From: Streptomyces sp. NRRL S-455
GTDB lineage: Bacteria > Actinomycetota > Actinomycetes > Streptomycetales > Streptomycetaceae
Reading direction: 5' to 3'
Assembly (NCBI RefSeq): GCF_000717875.1
Contig: NZ_JOCT01000005.1
Span: forward strand, 62,001-126,000
Length of the DNA stretch: 64,000 bases
The stretch's first letter is position 1. Each line of letters begins with the position of its first letter. A program made the translations under genes and the position numbers. The notes under the pieces are model-generated. The model saw only the letters and a list, made by a program, of their open reading frames with translations. It searched no databases and was not told the origin of the DNA. Positions 38,365 through 48,149 of this stretch are shown piece after piece.

Positions 38365-38520
38365 TCAGCGTCTGACGTGGGCCGCTCCGCCCGCGATGAG
38401 CGCCTCGACCTCGGCGAGCGAGGCCATGGAGACGTCTCCGGGCGTGGTCATGGTGAGCGCGTCGTGTGCGGTGCCGTAGACCAGGGCCTGCTCCAGGCCG
38501 GCCCCGGCCGGGTGTCGGCG
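38365..38520 (-). pseudogene. C-terminal fragment of a PfkB-family sugar kinase (KDG-kinase-like)
   Basis: The minus-strand frame ending at 38365 reads ALVYGTAHDALTMTTPGDVS then MASLAEVEALIAGGAAHVRR, the usual final helices of 2-keto-3-deoxygluconate kinase-like PfkB proteins. The sugar-binding N-terminus and the GAGD anion hole are missing. It directly precedes the aldo/keto reductase fragment, so both were probably parts of one sugar-acid or deoxysugar catabolic operon that has been lost. Confidence 0.65.
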
Positions 38521-38652
38521 GCCACGGCGGCCGGCACCGTCGCCCGGAAAACCGCACCACATGCTCAGTCAGAGAGGCAGGCCGCTCGCATCAGGCAGCA
38601 CACCCGGCGTCGTGAGTGATCTCGACGCCGACCGTCCGCGCTCCGCCGCGCT

Positions 38653-39564
38653 CTACGCGCCGGCGAAGGAGCCGCTCCTTGCGGTGTGACCGCCGATCGC
38701 GGCTCCGACCAGCCGGCTCTCGAAGGACCGCAGTATCTGTTCGAGATCCGTCGCGTCGAACGACGTCGGATCCGTCCCGAGACTGATTCCGGCTGTCTCG
38801 AACATGCTCCACACATCGAAGGAGAGGTTTCCGGAGTACGCGTCGACGGGTGTGGGGAATCGTCGGTAACGGCTGGACGCCATGGCTCGGTCGAGGTCCT
38901 GCGGTGCCCTGTCCGCGCGAGCCCGGATCAGCGTGCGGGGCGCTATGGCGCGGATGTTGACCACGTACGGGTTGTGTGCGGAGCGGCCCAGTTCGGCGGA
39001 GACCTCGTCCAGGGATCTGGCGTAGCGGTCGGGCTCGCGCCGACTGACGGAGGAGGATCTGACCTGTGCCGTGTCGACGGCTCGGCACAGCGCCGGGAAC
39101 CGGTCGCTGCCCAGGGACGTGTCGACCGGGACGAGGGCCCTGCCCGCGATATGGGCCACCGCCTCGCGGGCGAAGGTGGTTTGCCGGTTGGGCATCACGG
39201 TGTTGAACACGCAGGTGCCGATGCCGAGGTGCTCGGCAAGCGTGCGCGCGTACGCGGCTTGCAGGACGGCGGCCACGGATGTGCGGTACTGCTTCGCCAG
39301 ACGGGCTGCCGCGAGGGCGACAGCCGCCGAGTCGAGGCATACGAAGTTGTAGACGGCGTCCCTGTGGCTCTGGGGAGTCCGGAGTTCGGGCATGGCGGAC
39401 CGACGGAGCATGGCCCGGTCATGGGTGTCGACACGATGGGCGTGCCGCAGCCCCGAGGGACTGGCTTCGAAGCTCGCGATCTGACGCCGGACACGACGGG
39501 CGCTCGGCACGAGGGCCTGCACGACGACCTGCCCCGCTACCTCAACCAGGACCTGCTTCTCCAT
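38653..39564 (-). pseudogene. Truncated NRPS condensation-domain-like protein
   Basis: An open frame of up to 303 codons; the most credible start is the ATG at 39393 (MPELRTPQSH), giving 246 residues. It resembles the C-terminal lobe of a nonribosomal peptide condensation domain: RLAKQYRTSVAAVLQAAYAR, CVFNTVMPNRQ, a YSGNLSFDVWSM strand and the TDLEQILRSFESRLVGAA end. The HHxxxDG active-site half and any adenylation or carrier domain are absent. It may be a scrap of a former biosynthetic gene; whether it is expressed is unknown. Its flanks are decayed genes on both sides. Confidence 0.5.
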
Positions 39565-39663
39565 CTGTGGCCGGTGCTACGCACCCTCGTCGGCCGCACC
39601 GTGCGCACCGTATGGGAAGAGCCCTTCCCCCAGCTCGCCTCCCGCACCCGGGCAGCCGCGTGA
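39505..39663 (+). pseudogene. 3' remnant of the gene preceding the AbiEii-like toxin
   Basis: The plus-strand frame to TGA at 39661-39663 ends LPRYLNQDLLLHLWPVLRTL then VGRTVRTVWEEPFPQLASRT. I recognise it only as a typical C-terminus found before AbiEii-type genes; its stop overlaps the next gene's GTG (GTGA), the coupling expected of a two-gene toxin-antitoxin unit. Its N-terminus has been replaced by the condensation-like fragment. Confidence 0.4.
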
Positions 39664-40320
39664 CGGACATGCCGGAGCTGCACACGCGGCTCCTGGCGGA
39701 TGTGATCGCGCTCGGCTCCCGTATTCCCTTGTTCTCACGGCGGATATGCCGTGCGGGCGCACCGCCTCGTGAACCGCCCGAGCCAGGACCTCGATGTCGC
39801 CACCGAGAACCCGGCGCCCATGGCCGACATCGCGGACGTGGTTCGCGCCGGCCTGGAAGCCCGGGGCTGGAAGGTGCAGGCGCTGGAGACCGCCCCATTG
39901 TCCGCCCGCTTCTCGGTGTCCGAACCAGCCACCGGGCAGGAGTGCGAGGTCGACATCCTCAAGGAAGTCTTCTGGCGGCCAGTCGCCCAAAGCCGGTACG
40001 GTCCCGTCCTGGCGGAGGAGGATGTGATCGGGACCAAGGTCCGTGCGCTTGCCGACCGTGGAGCACCGCGCGACCTCATCGATGTGTTCGCAGCGTCCCG
40101 CCGCTGGAACACTGCCGATCTCGAAGAATTCGGCAGAAGGCACGACCGCGGCCGCTTCGAGCTCGAAAACCTGCAGGCAAACCTCGCCGGAGCCGAGTGG
40201 ACTGACGACGATGCCTTCGCTGCCTACGGTCTCAGCGACGCCACGATCTCCGCTCTCCGAGCGTGGGCCCTGGAATGGGCCGACGATCTCGCAGCCCGGC
40301 TACTCAATGAATCCGACTAA
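39660..40320 (+). pseudogene. Frameshifted AbiEii/AbiGii-type nucleotidyltransferase toxin
   Basis: The frame from GTG 39660 encodes VTDMPELHTRLLADVIALGS, then shifts between about 39720 and 39745; the remainder lies in the frame of 39751-40320 (GGYAVRAHRLVNRPSQDLDV, ECEVDILKEVFWRP, KVRALADRGAPRDLIDVFAA). Together these make a DUF1814/AbiEii-like nucleotidyltransferase with the GG...DxD signature present, but a net one-base gain is needed to join the halves. Translation from GTG 39751 (189 residues) would miss the first helix and part of the G-G strand. It was probably the toxin of a type IV system. Confidence 0.65.
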
Positions 40321-40548
40321 CCAGACACCCACTGACAGGCACCCCAAGCGCAACTCGTGGAACTCGCGACGAGGGGAACACGCCGTGAGCTCCGCCTGAA
40401 GCCCACACATCGTGAACCCTTCTTGGAGCGGGGAGTCCCTGGCACCCCGTACGGCCGTGCGGGTGCCCTCCAAGCACCGCCGCGAGGGGACGGGCCTGCG
40501 GCCATGACGCACCCATCGGCGGCGCCCCCTGCGCTAACGGAGGTTCCT

Positions 40549-42513
40549 TCACCAACTCATCCCCAACGCCTGGCAAGCCTGCTCGAGCCGGTACACATCT
40601 CTGTCCCGCACTCCAAACTCCTGCCTGAGTCGTTCCAACGCGACCCAGCAGCGCTCGGCACTCTGCAATGTCCCGTACGCCTCGAAGTGCACCAGGTCCA
40701 AGCCCGCCGCCGTGCGAGCCGTAGCGGGGTGGTCGTCACCGAGCACCCGCTCTTGCAAAAGAAGTGTCTCGGCGAAGAGATCGAGTGCGTCTTTCGTGTG
40801 CACTCCTGACTCGTGGTAGGCGCAGGCGAGTTCGTAGGCGGTGGAGAGGACGTCAGGATGCGTCCGCCCCAGGACGTGCTGCTGCGCTTCGAGTACAGCT
40901 TCGCCCGTCGCCACGGCGTCCCGCCAACACCCCGCCACGCGTTCGGCAACGGCACGACGGCTCTTGGTGAGCAAAGTGTCCTGATGATCGGCGCCGAGCC
41001 GGGTGGTCTGTGCCACGAGGGTCTCCTGGGCAAGTTCCACAGCTTCCGCGACGTGTCCGCGGTTTCCAAGCGGGATGATCATGGCAGAGGTGCACCTCAG
41101 CGTGTCGATCCCCATAGATCCACACACCGAGATGCGGCGCTCTCGCAGCACCGCCCCCAGCTTCACCGCATCGGCATAACGATGCGCGGACGTGTATGCG
41201 CGTAGGAGGACATCACCGACGCCCAGCACAGCCGCATCATCCTGCGTAAACAGCTCCATCCCGCGTCGGTACAGCACCTCAACCCGCGCCAGGACCGTCT
41301 GCCAGCGCCCCAGGTCGGACATGTGGTCGTACGCCGCGGCCATCACAGTCAGGGCCTCACGAGTGACGACCTCATGGGGATGGCAGACGAGGAAGGACGG
41401 CAGCACGGGCTGCCATCGTTCCCTCGCGCGGCGCCGGTCCGCCACAGAGTCACGGGGGTCCAGCGCCACCAGCAGGACATCGGCCCAGCGGGCGGCTTGG
41501 CGCTTCTCTTCCTCTGCAAGGAGCCCGCGCACGGTCGTGCAGTACACCGGGCTGACGTGCAGACGGGCGTCATCAAACGTGCTCAGGCCGCACTTGCCCA
41601 GGACGGGAAACGCCTTGCTCAGCTCGGCTGGATGGAGAGCGATCTCCGTACTGAGCGTGTCATCGTCGGGGCGGTACAGCGGGCGCGGCCCGAGGGAGCG
41701 GGCGGGCAGGGGGGTGGGGCCGAGCAAGGCTGCCGCGTCCAGCAGGTGGACCATCCATCGGTCCGTAGATGCAAGGGAGTTGCGTGCTTCTTCGATTCTG
41801 GCGATGAGCGATCCGGGGTAGCGGTCAGGGCCGGCTGCGCCGAGGACGGCCCGGGGACGGTCACGCAGCGCATTCAGGAAACCGTCGACTGTGCAGCCGC
41901 GCTTGAGCCAGGCTTCCGCGTAGGCGAGTGCCAGTGGGAGGTTACCGAGGGCGGCCGCGATCCGCCCGGCATCCTCAGTACCGAGCGAGCCGACGTTTGT
42001 ACGGAGATAGTCGATCGCCTCCTGCCTGTCCCAGGGTCCGACGGGCACGACCTCCGCCCACCCACCCCACTCGGCCGCCGGTCCGGAGGATGTAATCAAT
42101 ACATGTCCGGCTGTGTCACCCCCCTGAAATCGGTCATAGTCGGTCCAGCTGCGCAGGCCGTCGATCACCACCAGTGCGGGCTTCTCGCCGACATCCGGGG
42201 CGCGCTCTGCCTCCGCCGTCGGGTTCTCATGGGCCAGCTTGCCCTCCCTGGCCCTGATCCAGTGCACGGATCCGAATCGTGAGGCGTTGAGGTGCGCCCA
42301 CTCAGCGGCGATGTGGCGCTTGCCGACTCCGAATGGGCCGACGAGGACGGTCGTCCCCCAAGGAGCCTGGGACACACGCCGGTCCAGCACGGCCAAGTGG
42401 TGCCGTCGTCCCCAAAAACGCGGATTACGCGGCGGTACAACGCCCGGTCCGCGCCCAGGCCCCGGCCCCGGCTCAGAAATACGTGCCCGTGGAGCGGCCG
42501 TCTCATTGCTCAC
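40549..42513 (-). CDS. NB-ARC/TPR (STAND-type) NTPase-like protein, fifth gene of the jet operon
   Basis: A 654-residue protein. Residues 25-240 form an NB-ARC-like module: lead-in VVPPRNPRFWGRR typical of STAND/FxsT-like proteins, P-loop GPFGVGKR (59-66), Walker-B-like ALVVIDGL and the GLPL-equivalent GNLPLALAYAEAW. Residues 245-360 look like a winged-helix/arm, and residues 370-654 are tetratricopeptide-type helical repeats (LGADHQDTLLTKSRRAVAER, LGRTHPDVLSTAYELACAYH, LGDDHPATARTAAGLDLVHF). No effector domain is seen at either end. The P-loop has Arg where Ser/Thr is normal. The GTG start has GGAG 5 bp ahead and is 15 bp after jetD, so it is very probably co-transcribed; a Wadjet-associated role is inferred. 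Confidence 0.75.
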   Translation of the reverse strand: MSNETAAPRARISEPGPGPGRGPGVVPPRNPRFWGRRHHLAVLDRRVSQAPWGTTVLVGPFGVGKRHIAAEWAHLNASRFGSVHWIRAREGKLAHENPTAEAERAPDVGEKPALVVIDGLRSWTDYDRFQGGDTAGHVLITSSGPAAEWGGWAEVVPVGPWDRQEAIDYLRTNVGSLGTEDAGRIAAALGNLPLALAYAEAWLKRGCTVDGFLNALRDRPRAVLGAAGPDRYPGSLIARIEEARNSLASTDRWMVHLLDAAALLGPTPLPARSLGPRPLYRPDDDTLSTEIALHPAELSKAFPVLGKCGLSTFDDARLHVSPVYCTTVRGLLAEEEKRQAARWADVLLVALDPRDSVADRRRARERWQPVLPSFLVCHPHEVVTREALTVMAAAYDHMSDLGRWQTVLARVEVLYRRGMELFTQDDAAVLGVGDVLLRAYTSAHRYADAVKLGAVLRERRISVCGSMGIDTLRCTSAMIIPLGNRGHVAEAVELAQETLVAQTTRLGADHQDTLLTKSRRAVAERVAGCWRDAVATGEAVLEAQQHVLGRTHPDVLSTAYELACAYHESGVHTKDALDLFAETLLLQERVLGDDHPATARTAAGLDLVHFEAYGTLQSAERCWVALERLRQEFGVRDRDVYRLEQACQALGMSW

Positions 42514-42528
42514 TCGGGCTCCCCGCAG

Positions 42529-43686
42529 TCATCGCATGTCCGCCAACCAGTCGTTGGTGGAACTCAGATGACGCAGCCCCACGCCTTCCTGCGCCCATCG
42601 CTCCCCCTTCACAAGAACGTCTACAACTGGTTCGAAGTGATGGCTTTCGCCTAGCCAATTCACCAAGGTCTCCGCCTCCTCCCGAGTACGGCTGCACTCC
42701 TTGCCTGGGAGAGGAGTGCCCACGGTGATCAGGTCCCGGTAGAGCACACGCGTGGGAACCAGCTTCAGGCCCAGTCCGACGGCTGCGTCCATCGCCTTGA
42801 GTGGGATCTCCAGACCGCTGACGTCGAGGTCACCGAAGTAGCGGATCTCACTGAACCGCGTTCTGGCGTGACCATCGGCGCCATGGTGGGTCGCGATGCT
42901 GCGTACCGAGGCCGTGAAGGAGCGGCCGACTCCCCAGGCCACACAGCCAATGCGGTGCTGGTGCTCAAGCTCGCGCAGCCGACGTACGAGCGACGTGTAC
43001 GTGGCCGAGTTCTCGACGACGAGCAGAATGTCACCGCTGCTCAGCGACGTGCTCTGATCGCCCGGACTGAACCTGGAGAAACGGGCGTTGAGAAGAGGCG
43101 GGTCGGTAGGGAAAGCCCAGATCAACGCATAGAAGTCAGCACGCTTCTCGAACAACGGACCACCAAACCCCTTGTGATCCAGACATTTCTCGGGCTCCGG
43201 GAACTCCGCGGTGTACTCACGCTTCCCGAAGATCTCCAGCGCACGTTCCCTCAGCGGCACCTTCAGCACCGGGCCACGCAACGCGTGCAACCAGTTGCTG
43301 ATGGCCCTGTAGGCCACCTCCTGTCTCGGAGTGACCTTTCGCTGTTCCTTGATCAGCTCATGGAGCGAGGGGTGATGAAGGGGCCGTCGACTCCTTCTGG
43401 GTTCCGGCGCCTCGCGTACGGGAAGCAGGTGGATCCCCGGCGGTTCTCCCGCCTTCTCGCGCATGAGCTGGACACGTCCGGAGGAGGCAAGGACAGCCAG
43501 ACACCGGCGCAGTGTCTCCTCCTCCGGGTCGCTGTCAGGCCCTGCCCGATAGACGGCTCGAAGTGCTTCGAGCAGTTCCGGCACTCGGACCTGCTTCGCT
43601 TGATAGCCGTTCCACCTTCTCGACTCGGCCCACCGGTGAAGGCTCTCCAGCAGGTCTTCGGACAAGCGCTCTAATCCCGACATCAC
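42529..43686 (-). CDS. jetD: JetD, TOPRIM nuclease subunit of a Wadjet-type system
   Basis: A 385-residue protein with an N-terminal DUF3322-like helical/winged region (residues 1-180) and a C-terminal DUF2220/topoisomerase VI A-like TOPRIM domain: Glu225 in ILLVVENSATY and the acidic pair Asp286/Asp288 in RYFGDLDVSGLEIP. JetD cuts DNA that the SMC complex has extruded, giving anti-plasmid defence. The gene overlaps jetC by 4 bp (GTGA; start GTG 43686, or ATG 43683). Codon 5 is TTA (43672-43674), a bldA-dependent codon right at the beginning of the nuclease gene. The STAND gene follows 15 bp downstream. Confidence 0.88.
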   Translation of the reverse strand: MMSGLERLSEDLLESLHRWAESRRWNGYQAKQVRVPELLEALRAVYRAGPDSDPEEETLRRCLAVLASSGRVQLMREKAGEPPGIHLLPVREAPEPRRSRRPLHHPSLHELIKEQRKVTPRQEVAYRAISNWLHALRGPVLKVPLRERALEIFGKREYTAEFPEPEKCLDHKGFGGPLFEKRADFYALIWAFPTDPPLLNARFSRFSPGDQSTSLSSGDILLVVENSATYTSLVRRLRELEHQHRIGCVAWGVGRSFTASVRSIATHHGADGHARTRFSEIRYFGDLDVSGLEIPLKAMDAAVGLGLKLVPTRVLYRDLITVGTPLPGKECSRTREEAETLVNWLGESHHFEPVVDVLVKGERWAQEGVGLRHLSSTNDWLADMR

Positions 43687-46600
43687 CCGACCGTCGCTTC
43701 GCTGGACGGGCGCTGGAAATAGCGGACGGCTGTGATGTCGCCCCCGGCTCCGTCCCGTAGGGAGGCGATGTGCCGCCCCACGGACCGGTCCGCCACCGAG
43801 AGGTACCGCCGCCGTGCCCTGAGGTCGGCGTCGTTGCGCATCCTGATGACGAGCGGGAAGACATCCAAGGCGGCCTTGTCGTACAGGCCAGTGGTGTAGA
43901 TCAACTGGACGCCGAGCGCCTTGGCCACGGCTTGCTGGAGGCGGAGCAGGTAGAGGGCCGAGGCCCGGCCGATCGGGTTGTCAAGAAAGAGCACCCCGGA
44001 GTACTGGTGGCGTACCTGTCCCCGATCGTTGGCTCGGAGCGCGGCCATCGTGCAGTACAGGACGATGGCGGCAGTGAGGATCTGCCCCCCGGAGAAGATG
44101 TCCTTGGTCTGCGCCACCCGGACCCGCTCCACTGCGAGCCCGATGTCCGGCTTGAGCACGGTCACGCGGAAGCCTTTGGGCGCGACCGCAGCCTCGACAC
44201 CCTTCAAAACGAGTTGACGGGCATCCCTGTTCCCCCGGCGGGCTTGCCCTTCCACCGCGGCGTCGTCGACGACCCGGCCCAACATTGCCGCGAGCACCTC
44301 GTCGGTGACCTCAGGGAATCCGATTTGCAAGAACTGCTGACCGGACCAACTGCCGAGTCCTTCCGGCAGTTGGGACAGTCTCTGGGCGCGCTTCAGGGTA
44401 CGGAGCGCGTCCCGGACCTGCTGAACGAACTGAAGCACGATCTGCTTATGGTGCCGGCCGATTGAATCCAGGTCGATTTCCAGCGTCCGCAATCGGGGAC
44501 GCAGGTCCACCGACCATGTCCCGGCACGGACGGGCAGTTCATCCCGCGCGGTGCTGAGCATGACGCGGCGGCTTGGAGACTGCAGTTCCTCGAACCGGGA
44601 GTCCGCCGCATGTGCAGCGAGACGGTCGGCCAGTGTCCGCTCGGCCGTCTCTGCCTCTGCTGCGGCTCGCTGGGCCTTGTTGTGTTCAGCGACCAACAGG
44701 TCGTGACGCTCACGAGCAGCGGCCGCATCACCTTCATACGCCGGGACCGTGCCGAGCAGTTGGGCCTGTTCCTCGGACGGCTCCCCGAAGAGATCGACCA
44801 GGATCTTGAAGGCGCGCGCCGTCTGACGGGCATCAGACTGCTCCTGAACCAGCTTCTCCAGGAGATGCCGCAGCTCGACGGCGAGCGCCGCGGCCTCATC
44901 CCGTGCCTGCTCCGCCGCCCCAACAAGCCGTTCGCCGTGTGCGGCATCATGCGGTGGCCCGAACGGTGCCAGATCGACGGGACCCGCGTCGGAGGAGGTT
45001 TCGCCGATTGCATCCAGCGCGGTCCGGCATCGCACCACGACCTCGTACAGCGCGTCCAGTTGGGCGCGCGCCGAAGCCACCTGTCGCTGAGCGCGTGACC
45101 GGCCGGCGTTCAAGGCGGCGGTGTCCACCCCGTCGGAGCCCTTGAGCAGCTCCCGCGCCATGACGCGCTCGCGCTCGTCGAAGGAGGCCAGCGCTTTCCC
45201 GGCGGCCTTCTCCTCCCGTTCGGCTTGGTCCAGGTCAGCCTTGAGACTCGCGCCCACTGCCACTCGGTCGTACTCATCGGCGGCCGCGCGGTAAAGGCGG
45301 CGCAGCACTTCCAGCGGCTGTTCCGGCATAGTGTGCTGCTCGGTCGCATCGCATTCGGATTCCCGGATGGGCAGAGCAGCCAGTTCCTCCTCGGTACGGG
45401 CTACCGTGCCCCGCAGCACGTCGACGGTGCGCCGGGCGTCGGCCGCGGCCTGTCGGGCAGTCTCGGCCCTGACGCGGGCATCGGCTGCGATTTGCCGTTG
45501 CTCGCGGGCCGCACTACGCATGTGCAGCGCTTCACCTTGCCAGTCCGCGATGCGTGCCGTCGAACGGACGAGCGCCCGCAGCGCATCGACACGGCGGTCC
45601 AGACGCAACTGGGTTTCCCCCAGGTCGGAAAGCTCTTCGCGTGCCGCCCGCAACCGCTCGGCCGTTCCCTCCCTGAAGTCCTTCGCGGCCGCTGCCATAC
45701 CGCGGGCTGCAAGGACCTTCTCCTCTGCCGTCATCATCGCGTCGTGCAGCGCGGCGAGGCGCCCCGGTGGGTATGTCTCCCGCCACTGCGCGAGTCGGGC
45801 CGCAAAGAGCCCATGGGTGCGTAGCGTCTCGTCCAGCTCCATCAGTTGCCGGTGGTGCTCGTCCCGCCGGACTGTCAGCTCGAGACGTTCCGATTCACCG
45901 GCGCGCTCGTCGTACAGCGCAGGATGGGACGGTACGACAAAGGAGGATTCCGCGGCCGGACCGCCCTGCCCATGGAGTGCGGTCGTCGTTCCCAGGGCGA
46001 GGAAGCCGGTCACCGTGACGCCCTCGGATCCGAGGATCTCAGCGGCGAGCTCAAGCTGGTCGGCATCGTTGCAGAGCACACCCGTTGCCAACTGGGGATG
46101 ACGCTCGACGAGTTCAGCGCGGCGCTCCACATCAGGGATGGAGGCGAGGTACTCCCACCCCGTGCAGGCGGGGACCTGCCGCTCGTGCAACAGATCACAG
46201 ATCCGCACCGCCTCCAGCGACGAAGGCAGCAGGTCGTTCGTCTCCAATGAGGTGAGTGCGCGCTCGTCGGCCGCCATGGCAATGCGGACGTCGATCCGAG
46301 CGGTCTCGGCATCCCGCTGCGTCCGGGACAACCGGTCCGCGAGCCCTGCGGCCTCGATGTCGAGTTCGCCCGCCTCGCCGCTGTAGAGGCCCGCGTGCTG
46401 TAGATCTTCGGCGAGCCGTCGCATGGTGTCGTCGGCGGCCTTGTGCTCGCGGCGCGCGATGTCGTGGGCGTGGTCGGCTCCGGCCAGCTCACTGCGAGTT
46501 GTCTCGTACTCCTCTTCTGCCCGCTCGTACTCGCGCTCCAAGCGCTCCACCGCTCGCTCGCCTTCGACTACTCGCTCACGGTGAGCGGTGGCTTCGGACT

Positions 46601-48149
46601 GGGCCTCGGCAGCGGCATCCGTTACCTCCAGTCCGTCGGGTACAAGCCCCTCCCGCACCGCGGCCGCGATCTCCTCCCGCACCTCGGTGACACGGCCATG
46701 CAGGAACCCGGCCTTCGCCTCCCTCTCCGCCGCCGCCGCAATAGCCGAGTCGTGCTCCGTCTGCGCGCTTTGAGCTTCCCCGTCACACACGGTGGCGCGC
46801 TCACCTAGTTCGTCCGCCTCATCAGTCAGGTTGCTCACCATGCTGCGCAGCGCTTGCGACATGACACGCGCGGCCTCGTTGCGAGTGTCGAGCGCGGGGC
46901 GGGCCGCTGCCTCCGTCTCGGTGATACGCGTCCGTAGCCGCTGGGCGACGGCGACGGCTTCCAGGTCCCGGAGCACAGCGGGGAGGGCCTGCCAACCCTT
47001 CTCGATCGCTACGGCCTTCTCCCACTCCTGCTCGGCCGCGCTATGGTTCCGCTCTGCCTCCTCCAGCTGCAACTGGGCCAACAGCCTGGATAGTTCGGCG
47101 GCGACAGCGACGGCGTGCTGGTATCTGTCCTGCGCCCTGCGGACCTCATCCTTCAGCTGTACGACCCCTTGGTCCCGGTCCGCGAGCGCCTGCTTCTCCT
47201 GCGTGGCACGCGCCCTGATCTGTTGGATGAAGCGGTCCAAGGCGAGCCGAGTACCCCTCTGTTTCGCGTCGGCAGCGGTTCGCTTCTCGCGTGCCTCGCT
47301 CAGGGGCGCCAATACCGCCAGGGCTTCCTCGACGAACGTCTTCTCCAGCTCCATGACACCGCGGTCCGCCAGTTTGTCGGCGTATGTGCCCAGCACCTCG
47401 GCGAGGTCCCGGGCCGGCTGGAGCGGCAAGACGGCACTGAGGAGGAAATTGACGAACGCCTGGTCGCTGCCGAGTGAGAAGGCGTCGGCCGCCTCACCCT
47501 CGTCGTTGTTCATCGCCCGCTGGTAACGGAAAAGCTCAGGGTCGAGGCCCAAGGCCATGAGCCGATCCGTCCACTCTCCGTGGAGCTGGAAGTTGCGGTA
47601 GCCCAGGGCGGGTTCTTCGATGTCGGCGAGCCTGAGCCGCTCGCAGTACTCGGCAAGGCCGAGGTAGTTGTCATTCTCCTCGACCGGGAGAGTCTCCAGG
47701 TCGAGCGTGTGTCCCGGGCGGAAGTGGTACCAGCGCTCGACCAGATCGGACTCGTCGGATGTCCGACGGTCCTTCCACTGGCTCACCTTTCCGGTTACCA
47801 GCCGCTTGCCGCTGGCTGCGTGGGTCCATTCCAAGACGACGTGCGCCACGTCTCCGCGTCGTACGAAGCCTTCCAATGTCTGGGGGTTGCGGGTGCCTAC
47901 GGCGTTTCGGCGCCCAGGGAGCACAACGGAGAATATGAGCTTGATCAGTACCGACTTGCCTCCGCCGTTCTCCAGGAACAGCACACTCGCCGGTGAGGGA
48001 CGGCGCGGTGGCTCTTCGACGTCGAAGATGTCGCCCTGCCGACTATTGGCCACTGGGGCGCCGACCCCGCTGAAGTCGAGCAGGACTTTCTCGTATCGAG
48101 CGGCCTGCGGTCCCACCCCTCGCAGCAGGACGCGGGACAGCTCATACAT
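43683..48149 (-). CDS. jetC: JetC, SMC-like ATPase of a Wadjet-type system
   Basis: A 1488-residue MukB/SMC-like motor. Walker A ENGGGKSVLIKL (Lys65) is at the N-terminus; long heptad-rich arms run from about 290 to 1250 with a hinge-like break near the middle; the C-terminal head has signature FSGGQILTAAIVLY and Walker B GVLFLDNPIGRAS. The paired heads clamp DNA and drive loop extrusion. The start is placed at ATG 48149 (MYELSRVLLRGVG), 7 bp inside the end of jetB with GAGGGA ahead; a frame extending to 48356 merely overlaps jetB. It is longer than many JetC proteins, mostly in the coiled coil. Confidence 0.88.
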   Translation of the reverse strand: MYELSRVLLRGVGPQAARYEKVLLDFSGVGAPVANSRQGDIFDVEEPPRRPSPASVLFLENGGGKSVLIKLIFSVVLPGRRNAVGTRNPQTLEGFVRRGDVAHVVLEWTHAASGKRLVTGKVSQWKDRRTSDESDLVERWYHFRPGHTLDLETLPVEENDNYLGLAEYCERLRLADIEEPALGYRNFQLHGEWTDRLMALGLDPELFRYQRAMNNDEGEAADAFSLGSDQAFVNFLLSAVLPLQPARDLAEVLGTYADKLADRGVMELEKTFVEEALAVLAPLSEAREKRTAADAKQRGTRLALDRFIQQIRARATQEKQALADRDQGVVQLKDEVRRAQDRYQHAVAVAAELSRLLAQLQLEEAERNHSAAEQEWEKAVAIEKGWQALPAVLRDLEAVAVAQRLRTRITETEAAARPALDTRNEAARVMSQALRSMVSNLTDEADELGERATVCDGEAQSAQTEHDSAIAAAAEREAKAGFLHGRVTEVREEIAAAVREGLVPDGLEVTDAAAEAQSEATAHRERVVEGERAVERLEREYERAEEEYETTRSELAGADHAHDIARREHKAADDTMRRLAEDLQHAGLYSGEAGELDIEAAGLADRLSRTQRDAETARIDVRIAMAADERALTSLETNDLLPSSLEAVRICDLLHERQVPACTGWEYLASIPDVERRAELVERHPQLATGVLCNDADQLELAAEILGSEGVTVTGFLALGTTTALHGQGGPAAESSFVVPSHPALYDERAGESERLELTVRRDEHHRQLMELDETLRTHGLFAARLAQWRETYPPGRLAALHDAMMTAEEKVLAARGMAAAAKDFREGTAERLRAAREELSDLGETQLRLDRRVDALRALVRSTARIADWQGEALHMRSAAREQRQIAADARVRAETARQAAADARRTVDVLRGTVARTEEELAALPIRESECDATEQHTMPEQPLEVLRRLYRAAADEYDRVAVGASLKADLDQAEREEKAAGKALASFDERERVMARELLKGSDGVDTAALNAGRSRAQRQVASARAQLDALYEVVVRCRTALDAIGETSSDAGPVDLAPFGPPHDAAHGERLVGAAEQARDEAAALAVELRHLLEKLVQEQSDARQTARAFKILVDLFGEPSEEQAQLLGTVPAYEGDAAAARERHDLLVAEHNKAQRAAAEAETAERTLADRLAAHAADSRFEELQSPSRRVMLSTARDELPVRAGTWSVDLRPRLRTLEIDLDSIGRHHKQIVLQFVQQVRDALRTLKRAQRLSQLPEGLGSWSGQQFLQIGFPEVTDEVLAAMLGRVVDDAAVEGQARRGNRDARQLVLKGVEAAVAPKGFRVTVLKPDIGLAVERVRVAQTKDIFSGGQILTAAIVLYCTMAALRANDRGQVRHQYSGVLFLDNPIGRASALYLLRLQQAVAKALGVQLIYTTGLYDKAALDVFPLVIRMRNDADLRARRRYLSVADRSVGRHIASLRDGAGGDITAVRYFQRPSSEATVG

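Noticed and set aside
40321..40548. Minus-strand 90-codon frame after the STAND gene
   Set aside because: No motif or ribosome site; composition matches a shadow of the decayed AbiEii region.
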